DNA of 15,581 bases from an uncultured Desulfobulbaceae bacterium. Its GTDB lineage: Bacteria > Desulfobacterota > Desulfobulbia > Desulfobulbales > Desulfobulbaceae. A program made the position numbers and the translations under genes. Under the pieces are notes generated by a model. That model was not told the DNA's origin. It worked only from the letters and a program-made list of their open reading frames with translations, and made no database searches. Positions 7,970 to 14,164 of this stretch are shown piece after piece; the first letter of the stretch is position 1, and each line of letters begins with the position of its first letter. Location of the stretch: the NCBI GenBank assembly GCA_945787305.1, contig CALZIH010000061.1, positions 1-15,581 on the forward strand, given 5' to 3'.

Positions 7970-8566
7970 TCAGGCCAAAGAAGCCAGAAAATCCCGAATC
8001 GCAGCATGAAAGGTTTCAGATTGATCGAGGTAGCATGGATGGGGCGCTCCGTCAATGATCACCCTGCGACTGCCTGCTATTTCATTAAGGAGAATATCAC
8101 TCTGGGCAAGCGGAGCAATCTGGTCCTCACTACCCCAAATCAGCAGCGTCGGCACCTTGATTTCCGCCAGCCGGTCACGGTTTTCTTCAACGCCGACGGC
8201 ACCGACGAGAATCAAGCCGCTGAGCTTTTCAGGATGGTGAACAGCAAACTCCAGTGCTGTCCTTCCGCCCATGGAAGGGCCAAGGATAATTGGTTTTGCC
8301 GATGTTTCCTGATCAACAAAACCCTCCAGCATCTGGTCAGGCGTAAGCGAACAGGCCGGCGACTTGCCAAAACCGGGCATATCAACGGCTAAGGCATGGA
8401 AACCCTGCCCGGCAAGATAATCTAACGTTCCAAGATCCTGCCAAGTTGCAGCCTGAAATTTCATTCCGTGCAACAATATGATATCAGGGTTCTGTTTCTC
8501 GCCACCGACAAGTACGTGGAGGGGACAGGAATTCACGCTAATATTTTTCGACTCAATGGCATTCAT
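7970..8566 (-). CDS. alpha/beta hydrolase, ABHD14-like
   Basis: This is a small alpha/beta-hydrolase without a lid domain (198 residues). The nucleophile elbow is GPSMGG with Ser98; the acid is probably Asp148 in GSEDQIAP and the base His176. The opening ILLHGMKFQAATWQDLGTL (30-48) and closing GAPHPCYLD (173-181) match the ABHD14A/B (CIB) family known from animals rather than generic hydrolases. Human ABHD14B has been reported to take acetyl groups from lysine onto CoA. Whether this bacterial relative does so, or is an ordinary esterase, cannot be read from sequence. I chose the ATG at 8566 because GGAAAGAG precedes it by a few bases; an in-frame ATG at 8593 would add nine residues but lacks a ribosome site. 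It is the first gene of the seven-gene minus-strand run. Family secure, function unknown. Confidence 0.85.
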   Translation of the reverse strand: MNAIESKNISVNSCPLHVLVGGEKQNPDIILLHGMKFQAATWQDLGTLDYLAGQGFHALAVDMPGFGKSPACSLTPDQMLEGFVDQETSAKPIILGPSMGGRTALEFAVHHPEKLSGLILVGAVGVEENRDRLAEIKVPTLLIWGSEDQIAPLAQSDILLNEIAGSRRVIIDGAPHPCYLDQSETFHAAIRDFLASLA

Positions 8567-8641
8567 TGGACTCTTTCCTTGACTATGCACCATCGTTTTT
8601 CATATGTTATTTGTAATAAATTGCTGACAACAAGTAAGCGA

Positions 8642-8664
8642 CATCGTCATCTTTGTCAACGATG
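8642..8664 (-). promoter_or_regulatory. possible -35 box with overlapping inverted repeat upstream of the hydrolase gene
   Basis: On the minus strand a perfect TTGACA lies at 8659-8654. It is flanked by CATCGT and ACGATG (8642-8647 and 8659-8664), an inverted repeat with an 11-nt spacer. Another CATCGT occurs at 8591-8596. No good -10 box sits at 17 nt, so the promoter call is weak. The repeat could be an operator for the run of genes starting at 8566. Confidence 0.25.
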
Positions 8665-8748
8665 AGAATCGCAAAGGCAAAGACAGCCCCGCATTTTACC
8701 TCCCGAAATACCTCTTCATTTACCGTTAGTTAAAAAATATTTTGTGAT

Positions 8749-8778
8749 TTCACTTTTACAAACGTTTTGTGGTACACT
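8749..8778 (+). promoter_or_regulatory. candidate sigma-70 promoter of the chemoreceptor gene
   Basis: TTCACT (8749-8754) and TACACT (8773-8778) are separated by 18 nt, and the -10 is extended by TG (TGGTACACT). Both hexamers match consensus at four of six positions. Transcription would begin near 8785, giving a leader of about 45 nt. The leader has no clear Shine-Dalgarno. A GTGA-TT-TCAC repeat overlaps the -35 and an AAACGTTT palindrome lies in the spacer. Confidence 0.35.
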
Positions 8779-8828
8779 GCCCTCAAACAATGAATGCTTC
8801 CTTTTACCAATAAACACACTCTATAAAT

Positions 8829-10826
8829 ATGCTCCGTAACGTGTCCTTGAAATTTAAAATCATGGCAATGATCTTCCTGCCTGTTCTATTGCTCTGCCCT
8901 GTCTTTTTTTCCATCTACAGTCAGGGAACAGGAGCCTTGAAAGCCGAACGAAACCGGACCATGCGCATTGCCGACACCATTGCCTTAAATGGTTCACTTG
9001 CCGGACAGTTACCGCAAATGGAAAAAGCCCTGACCAATGTCCTCAACACCGATGAGCTGATCACCTTTATGGTGAACCAGCAGGAAGCTTCAGCAAAAAT
9101 GGTCCTTGATGGACTTTTCCTCTCCCTGCAGGAGGAAGACGTTGTCCGGTTTGTACTCTACGATTCCGGGTACAAAGTCATCCTGCAACAGTCGGCTAAT
9201 CTGCCGATGTATCCCGCCATCTTACCCAAAAGCCTACAGCCGCTGTTCAAGGAAGCGGAAAAGGATTTTGAATTCCACTATTTCTTTAGAGCCCCGGATG
9301 TTCAAAGCGAGGCCTATCCTGTTACGTATTCCGTTACAACCGTCGTCACCGATGACGATGACAACACCATCGGTTATGTTGAACTTGCCCTTAACCCTGC
9401 GGTATGGATTAACCAAATTGCAGAGTTAACTACTAACACGGCAATGCTCTATGACCCGAGCCGAAAAACAATTACTTTTTCAACCAATGAGGAAATGACC
9501 GCCTCACTCTTACCTGCCTTGCCGGACGATCTAGCCAGTCAATCCTTTGTGCAGGTAAAGGCCGATCAAACTGTTCTCCTTGCCGACATTCTGCCGCTTA
9601 ATGGCCCTGATGAAGAAATAGCCGGGCTGCTGCTGGTCACCAGCGATGCGACCTCGTTTGTTGCTGCTGAAAACAGACGATGGATGTACGGAGTTGCCAT
9701 TACCCTGGCCATAGTATTTCTTTCTCAGCTCATTGCCTTTTTGGTCGTAAGCAGGAGCATTATTTCGCCCATCAGGCAGGTCATCTCCTTTGCATCGAAG
9801 GTGGCGTCCGGAGATACTTCTTCGTCTCTGAAAATACATGCCGGCGGCGAAATCCACCAGATGACCGATGCGCTCAACACCATGGTCGACCATATTCAGA
9901 AACGCGCACAGCAGGCCCAGCAGATTGCCTCCGGCAACTTGGCGGTTACAATAGATGTCTTTTCCGAACACGATACCTTGGGCACATCACTTATTGCCAT
10001 CACCGACGGCCTGGGTGCCATCATCCATGAAATCAGAAATAATGCGGAAAACCTCCTGCAAAACTCACAAAAAATCACCCAACTCTCCGATGACCTGGAT
10101 GCAACGTCTACGGTCATAGAATCACGGGTCCAAGACCTGGAAGCCTCTTTCAACACGGTCACCGAGAATCTTGAGATTGTTGCCAGCTCCACAGAAGAGA
10201 TGTCTGCATCCATTCAGGAAATCAGTGAGAATACCGAAAAAAGCAGCCAGACAACCAAAAAGGCAAAAGATATTTCGACCAAGAGCTCACAGGTTATTCA
10301 ACGACTTAATGAAGTCGCCATAAGTATCGGCAAGGCAAATCAGGCTATTACCGAATTTGCCGATCAAACAAACCTGCTCGCTTTAAATGCAACCATTGAG
10401 GCAGCAAGGGCCGGGGAAGCCGGTAAAGGATTTGCCGTCGTGGCCTCCGAAGTGAAAGATCTGGCCAGCCAGAGTATGGATACGGCAAAATCTATCCGGG
10501 CAGACATCGAAAATATTCAAAAATTCACCACTGAAGCCGTTCATTCTGCAGAAAATATTACAGAAGTCATCGAATCGGTTAGTGAATCGTCACTGGTTGT
10601 TTCAACCGCTGTCACGGAACAGTCTTCGGTGGCAAATGACATCTCGCAAAATGTTTCAGACGCCCATCAGAGAACCGCCGGTTTTTCGAAAAATGTTGAA
10701 GATATCAACAATTCGGCATCGGTTACCAGCCAGACCATGACCGCGCTTAACGAGTCTGCACAACAATTAGCCGCGGTGGCCACGACGCTACGTCAAAGTG
10801 TCGAATCATTTACCTTAAAGTCCTAA
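8829..10826 (+). CDS. methyl-accepting chemotaxis protein with tandem HAMP segments
   Basis: This is a transmembrane chemoreceptor that signals through CheW/CheA. Of its 665 residues, 11-30 form the first membrane helix and about 31-284 a periplasmic sensor (unassigned; possibly a Cache- or double-helix-type fold). Residues 286-308 are the second helix and about 309-362 a HAMP domain (ISPIRQV... SGDTSSSL). A second HAMP-like unit follows at about 363-400 (IASGNLAVTIDVFSEHDTLG). A long coiled-coil signalling domain comes next, with the conserved hairpin tip at about 509-548 (FADQTNLLALNATIEAARAG, GKGFAVVASEVKDLA). There is no C-terminal NWETF-like pentapeptide, so adaptation enzymes must bind without that tether. 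The ATG at 8829 gives a normal basic N-terminus before the first helix, although the ribosome site is poor. The rhodanese gene follows at 39 nt. Family certain; ligand unknown. Confidence 0.95.
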   Translation: MLRNVSLKFKIMAMIFLPVLLLCPVFFSIYSQGTGALKAERNRTMRIADTIALNGSLAGQLPQMEKALTNVLNTDELITFMVNQQEASAKMVLDGLFLSLQEEDVVRFVLYDSGYKVILQQSANLPMYPAILPKSLQPLFKEAEKDFEFHYFFRAPDVQSEAYPVTYSVTTVVTDDDDNTIGYVELALNPAVWINQIAELTTNTAMLYDPSRKTITFSTNEEMTASLLPALPDDLASQSFVQVKADQTVLLADILPLNGPDEEIAGLLLVTSDATSFVAAENRRWMYGVAITLAIVFLSQLIAFLVVSRSIISPIRQVISFASKVASGDTSSSLKIHAGGEIHQMTDALNTMVDHIQKRAQQAQQIASGNLAVTIDVFSEHDTLGTSLIAITDGLGAIIHEIRNNAENLLQNSQKITQLSDDLDATSTVIESRVQDLEASFNTVTENLEIVASSTEEMSASIQEISENTEKSSQTTKKAKDISTKSSQVIQRLNEVAISIGKANQAITEFADQTNLLALNATIEAARAGEAGKGFAVVASEVKDLASQSMDTAKSIRADIENIQKFTTEAVHSAENITEVIESVSESSLVVSTAVTEQSSVANDISQNVSDAHQRTAGFSKNVEDINNSASVTSQTMTALNESAQQLAAVATTLRQSVESFTLKS

Positions 10827-10853
10827 AAAAACATCGCCAGAAATAACCAAAAC

Positions 10854-10868
10854 AGGAGGTAATCACTG
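10854..10868 (+). promoter_or_regulatory. perfect Shine-Dalgarno with a CTG start codon
   Basis: AGGAGGT at 10854-10860 is followed by five bases and then CTG at 10866. The reading frame is closed by TAA at 10860-10862, so no start further upstream is possible. The next accepted codon is TTG at 10935, which would remove the first 23 residues and has no ribosome site of this quality. The spacing singles out CTG as the start. Confidence 0.7.
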
Positions 10869-11321
10869 GAAAAATCCTTTACAACGCTTGCCTGGGGAGT
10901 ACCGATTTGGGATGAAGACACGGCAATAGCGAAGTTGAAAGGCGGGGAGAACATCCTCTGGGTAGATACCCGGCCGGAGAGTTTCTTTAAAAAAGGAACC
11001 GTAAGGGATGCGGTCCTGCTGATCTACAACAAAAAAGGAAAGGAAGAAAATACCCTTTCGCCGGAATCGCTTGACAAGGCGCTGACAGACAAGGGGATTG
11101 CCAAAGACCAGGCAACCATCGTCTTCTTTTGTCAGGGGCCGAAATGCCATCGCAGCTACAACGCATCCTATGCCGCAGTCACTGACTGGGGCTACACCCC
11201 TAATCAGATAGTCTGGTTTCGCGCCGGATATCCCTATCTCTTTAAAGCAGTCCAATCTAATCCCAAGCTGAAACGAAAAGCAAAGCGCTACATCAGCGAC
11301 GACGGTGTCAAACAACTATAA
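10866..11321 (+). CDS. single-domain rhodanese-like protein (CTG start)
   Basis: This is a single rhodanese domain of 151 residues, probably a persulfide/sulfur carrier or sulfurtransferase. ILWVDTRPESFFKKGTV (30-46) is the CH2A-like first motif (DTRP.. F..G.V). TIVFFCQGPKCHRSYNA (84-100) carries the active-site loop. The loop is CQGPKCHR, with two cysteines (C89, C94) and Arg at 96, longer than the usual six-residue CxxGxR loop. C89 is the likely nucleophile. WFRAGYPYLFKAV (117-129) replaces the common GG.xxW ending. No signal peptide or membrane segment is seen, so it is predicted cytoplasmic. The start is the CTG behind AGGAGGT described separately. It lies 39 nt after the chemoreceptor stop with no terminator between, so it is probably co-transcribed. 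A strong terminator follows. Fold secure, role unknown. Confidence 0.85.
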   Translation: MEKSFTTLAWGVPIWDEDTAIAKLKGGENILWVDTRPESFFKKGTVRDAVLLIYNKKGKEENTLSPESLDKALTDKGIAKDQATIVFFCQGPKCHRSYNASYAAVTDWGYTPNQIVWFRAGYPYLFKAVQSNPKLKRKAKRYISDDGVKQL

Positions 11322-11342
11322 AGAAGCTCAATATATTCTTGT

Positions 11343-11383
11343 AAAAAAGGTGTTGCGGTTATTAGCCGACAACACCTTTTTTT
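11343..11383 (+). terminator. intrinsic terminator after the rhodanese gene
   Basis: GGTGTTG (11349-11355) pairs perfectly with CAACACC (11370-11376). The stem is extended inwards by CGG/CCG with one bulged A and a 7-nt loop. Seven T residues follow (11377-11383). Six A residues precede the stem, so it could also work on the other strand, although no gene approaches from that side. It ends the chemoreceptor-rhodanese unit. Confidence 0.9.
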
Positions 11384-11716
11384 ACGCATATATCCTGTTA
11401 CGAGCTCGAGCACTGCAATTGCATAAGTTGATTGCAACACTTCAATTTTGAAACTCAACCCGCCTGCAATTTCCATATTGTGAGATGGTCTTTCGTTCAG
11501 TGGTCCTTATAAATTAATTTCAGCAGTAAAATAATAAAACAACATAACAATATAATGAGACGTTGTTGCCAGTTGCCCTCTCGTCATGCCGGACCGAATT
11601 CCTTCTGCGAGAACGCTAGTAACCGACTATCCGTCTATTCAAATTTAACAATCCTTTGATTGTATCCTAGCTATTGTGGATTGCATATGATGACGATGCG
11701 GCCACAGCCTTTATGT

Positions 11717-11732
11717 TGGCATAAATTTTGAA
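11717..11732 (+). promoter_or_regulatory. possible sigma-54 (-24/-12) promoter upstream of the PilZ gene
   Basis: TGGCATAAATTTTGAA resembles the sigma-54 consensus TGGCACG-N4-TTGCW. The -24 TGGCA is complete and TTG of the -12 is present at correct spacing, but the near-invariant GC of the -12 element is GA. It lies about 215 nt before the PilZ start codon. This is a weak call made by eye in an AT-rich region. Confidence 0.25.
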
Positions 11733-11788
11733 AGCGGGTAATTATTTAATTAAAAGTACACGCTGATATATATGCTAGATTCTTGCAT

Positions 11789-11861
11789 GGGAGGGTATTT
11801 TCTCCACGGATAGAGCATAAAACGCGACAAGCTTTGTAGTTCCCAGAAAAAACCCACCCTC
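11789..11861 (+). other. possible structured leader with alternative pairings
   Basis: GGGAGGGT (11789-11796) can pair with ACCCACCC (11852-11859, one A-A mismatch). GAGGGT (11791-11796) can instead pair perfectly with ACCCTC (11856-11861). GGAG (11790-11793) can also form a local hairpin with CTCC (11802-11805). The three pairings exclude each other. The enclosed sequence does not match the GEMM cyclic-di-GMP riboswitch consensus as I know it. No T-tract follows. Confidence 0.25.
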
Positions 11862-11946
11862 AAACAGATATTTTAGGGACATGTACGTTAAATCAGGTCA
11901 CAATACAGCTTCATTTATATTTCGGATTGGAGGATAAGAAAAAAAA

Positions 11947-12651
11947 ATGACCAATAGTTCTAAGAAATTAAATGTTGATGCGGATCTTAACAAAAACAGG
12001 TTACACTTTACAATATCAAAGAAAATAACAAAAGCAGACCTGGACAGCTTTTATACTGACTTAAGATTTTGCGTTGCGGATTTACAACCAAATTTTGATG
12101 TCATAGGTGATTTTTCAGAATGCGACATTATGTATGTCAACAGCACACCTACTTTTAAAAAAATAATGCACCATCTCATCACAAAAAGAATTCGTGAAAA
12201 AATTCGAGTAGTGAAAGATAATGTATTTTCCAGGCAATTAAAAAATTTCACATTAAGACAGCAAATTTATGAACCCAGCTATGCCTCTTCACTTAAAGAA
12301 GCGGAGGAACATCTATCAAAACATCAAAGAAGAAATGGGCTTCGTATATATTTACGTAACAATCAAGCTGAATACTCAATAGGCGATACAAAAGAAAAAA
12401 GTCGTATAATTAACATGTCAACCAGCGGTTGTGCACTAGAACTAGGACAATTGCAACCTTCCGTTGACGAAGAAACGCTGATGAAGATTGCCTTAAAGAA
12501 CCAGGAATCATCCCTGGAGCAATTCAATATCAAATCAAAGGTAGTCAGGACAAATAATGATTTGTTTGCTGTACAATTCCTGGATCTTGATGAAGAGAAA
12601 AAAAATACCTTGTGGAATTGTATACTCTGTGAATCTGAGCTTATGCAATGA
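11947..12651 (+). CDS. STAS-like / PilZ domain protein, probable cyclic-di-GMP effector
   Basis: This is a 234-residue cytoplasmic protein with two parts. Residues 8-125 (VDADLNKNRLHFTISKKITK onward, then DVIGDFSECD and TFKKIMHHLI) resemble the STAS/SpoIIAA-like N-terminal domains seen in Desulfobacterota proteins. Residues 127-228 form a PilZ domain: the cyclic-di-GMP motif RxxxR is present (R129, R133, within RRNGLR), as is the second motif NMSTSG (156-161, N-x-S-x-x-G). The protein should bind cyclic-di-GMP and pass the signal through the N-terminal domain; the partner is unknown. The ATG at 11947 has GGAGG at 11929-11933, a long 13-nt spacing. The gene is AT-rich and Lys/Asn-rich compared with its neighbours, which could mean transfer or relaxed selection. 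It stands alone between a terminator and a convergent gene; no terminator is evident in the 77-nt gap beyond it. Confidence 0.85.
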   Translation: MTNSSKKLNVDADLNKNRLHFTISKKITKADLDSFYTDLRFCVADLQPNFDVIGDFSECDIMYVNSTPTFKKIMHHLITKRIREKIRVVKDNVFSRQLKNFTLRQQIYEPSYASSLKEAEEHLSKHQRRNGLRIYLRNNQAEYSIGDTKEKSRIINMSTSGCALELGQLQPSVDEETLMKIALKNQESSLEQFNIKSKVVRTNNDLFAVQFLDLDEEKKNTLWNCILCESELMQ

Positions 12652-12728
12652 GCCTGAAGTATATTCTCGGAATTTCCTGCCTGTGGTAAAGCTTCTCTGC
12701 CCCGAGATCCTGTCAATCACATTAACGA

Positions 12729-14069
12729 TTACTTAAGCAAAAGAGGCTCAATTAAAGGGGCTACTGACAAGTTGTTCGCTTCAAATGCTCCTATATCAAA
12801 TGCCTTTCTTTTGGGACGGGAAACACCTCGCTGATCAGCAGTGATGTGCATCCGGTATTGCCCCGAATCAATAGCCGGGCTTCCCGGCTCAAGGGCATGG
12901 GTCTTGGTTGGCCCGCCATTATCGCGTAAAGGGCTCAGTTGCGGATCAATATTTTTCAGGTCTTCTGAAGGTAGCCCGCAGGTATCATCGCTGTCGAGAT
13001 TATGCCCTTGCGAGGCAATATCGATAGTGAAACGGCAGTTGCCTCCCCTGTTGTTTGAGAGTATGGTATTGACCATGGAGACGACTCCATCGTTGCTTAT
13101 CCCCCCGCCGCTGCCTGCTGTATTTTCAGCAATGGTACAATGTATGATCTGCATCTGCTCTTCGTTCTGGATAGCTCCTCCAAAATGATGCTTTGCTCCG
13201 CCAATCGTATTACTACTCAAAGTTGTATTAACCAAGTCGGCCGACCCGGCATTCAACAGTCCACCACCGACCTGAGCGGAGTTGGCAAAGATTGTACTTG
13301 ATGAAATATGCAGGGTGCTTTTATCGTCGTTAAAAACCCCTCCCCCCCGCATCGCATGGTTTTCACCTATTGTACTGTTCTCTACTGAGCACGTTCCCCG
13401 GTTCAACAGTCCACCGCCAACATCACCGCTCGTTGTTCCAAGAACAGTATTTTTCGACAAGGCACTGTATTTGACAATAACTACAGACCGATTCCGTATT
13501 CCGGCTCCCCCTTTCTGATCAGATGCCAATCCTGCCGGCAACCTCCCGTTGATAATCGTAAGCCCCGATAGCAGGACTGTTATATTTTCACCGAGAATAT
13601 CAAAAACCCGGTCCAGATTATCCGCATCAATATACGTCTTGTTGGTGCCGGCACCGATAATCCGTACAGAATCCGTGATATCCAGATCGCCGGTTGCGGC
13701 TTTATCCTCGGCAACACCGGCTATGCTTAACCGATAGGTACCGGAGCCTAGAACAATAACATCCTCACCTGGCAAGCTATTAGTTTCCTCTATCGCACCA
13801 CGAAGGGTACAAGAGGGGAGGACAAACGGAGGATTGATGATCAGATAGGCGACACAAAGACCGTTGCCGGGTTCCAAGTCATTGACATCAAATATGGAAT
13901 TTACCATAAACGTTGCAGCACGGGCTGAGCTGGAAAGCTGTATGCTCAGCACGATGACAACGCAAACAACGAGGAAGGGAGCATCAAGGACCGGGCGAAC
14001 ATTGCCGACTCCAGGTAGAAGCAAAGAGATCCATTGCAATAGTGATTTGTTACCACGGGCCTTTTGCAT
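12729..14069 (-). CDS. secreted CSLREA / choice-of-anchor Q beta-helix protein
   Basis: This 446-residue exported protein has a long basic N-region (1-30), a hydrophobic core (about 31-46) and a likely cleavage after SSSARAA (about 46-52). ATFMVNSIFDVND and CTLRGAIEETN (87-97) form the CSLREA-type domain. Residues about 160-345 contain glycine-rich coils of the type GGGLxNxG...NSTIxxNxA, at least five units of 23-30 residues, which predict a right-handed parallel beta-helix. Residues 375-430 (DPQLSPLRDNGGPTKTHALE, GSPAIDSG, RGVSRP, DIGAFE) are the choice-of-anchor Q region common at the C-terminus of such surface proteins. No LPXTG, PEP-CTERM or autotransporter barrel is seen, so the attachment mode is unclear. 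The ATG at 14069 has a GAAGAGAG ribosome site about 9 nt upstream. The gene is convergent with the PilZ gene. Family secure; role (adhesin, surface layer, polysaccharide binding) unknown. Confidence 0.87.
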   Translation of the reverse strand: MQKARGNKSLLQWISLLLPGVGNVRPVLDAPFLVVCVVIVLSIQLSSSARAATFMVNSIFDVNDLEPGNGLCVAYLIINPPFVLPSCTLRGAIEETNSLPGEDVIVLGSGTYRLSIAGVAEDKAATGDLDITDSVRIIGAGTNKTYIDADNLDRVFDILGENITVLLSGLTIINGRLPAGLASDQKGGAGIRNRSVVIVKYSALSKNTVLGTTSGDVGGGLLNRGTCSVENSTIGENHAMRGGGVFNDDKSTLHISSSTIFANSAQVGGGLLNAGSADLVNTTLSSNTIGGAKHHFGGAIQNEEQMQIIHCTIAENTAGSGGGISNDGVVSMVNTILSNNRGGNCRFTIDIASQGHNLDSDDTCGLPSEDLKNIDPQLSPLRDNGGPTKTHALEPGSPAIDSGQYRMHITADQRGVSRPKRKAFDIGAFEANNLSVAPLIEPLLLK

Positions 14070-14092
14070 AACTTTTTCTCTCTTCCCCTTGT

Positions 14093-14112
14093 TGTCGGCA
14101 TGAAGACCGACA
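14093..14112 (-). other. 5' leader hairpin of the CSLREA gene
   Basis: On the minus strand TGTCGG and CCGACA form a perfect 6-bp stem with an 8-nt loop, 24-43 nt before the start codon. From the candidate promoter just upstream, the stem would lie within a few bases of the mRNA 5' end, a position that can stabilise a message. Read on the plus strand it is followed by CTTTTCTT and could act as a weak terminator, but no plus-strand gene leads into it. Confidence 0.35.
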
Positions 14113-14122
14113 GCCTTTTCTT

Positions 14123-14152
14123 ATTATATAACCGACTATTTATACAGGATAA
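14123..14152 (-). promoter_or_regulatory. candidate promoter of the CSLREA gene
   Basis: A perfect TATAAT lies on the minus strand at 14128-14123. The -35 region 17-18 nt upstream is weak (TTATCC at 14152-14147). The start would fall near 14116, giving a leader of about 47 nt that begins with the hairpin at 14112-14093. The gap to the DUF456 gene is short, so read-through from that gene is also possible. Confidence 0.4.
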
Positions 14153-14164
14153 TAGCAGGGAATG

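Larger units (their letters stand above)
11384..11946. other. 563-base AT-rich stretch without a gene
   Basis: No open frame with a start, ribosome site and recognisable protein exists here on either strand. The base composition is AT-rich like the following PilZ gene and unlike the metabolic genes to the left. It contains a short hairpin at 11648-11663 (ACAATC, CTTT, GATTGT). CAATCC at 11649-11654 can alternatively pair with GGATTG at 11678-11683. It also holds a possible sigma-54 site and a potential structured leader (both listed). It may be a long regulatory leader, an unrecognised small RNA, or a decayed region. Confidence 0.5.

Noticed and set aside
10863..11315. Minus-strand open frame opposite the rhodanese
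   Set aside because: The plus strand has a rhodanese fold, a perfect Shine-Dalgarno and a correctly placed terminator; the minus frame has none of these.
11288..11476. Minus-strand 62-codon frame after the rhodanese gene
   Set aside because: It runs through the terminator stem and the 3' end of the rhodanese gene and has no recognisable domain.
11789..11861. GEMM-type cyclic-di-GMP riboswitch before the PilZ gene
   Set aside because: The conserved GCAAACC and ACGCAAAGC elements are absent; only generic pairing remains, so it is listed as a possible structured leader.
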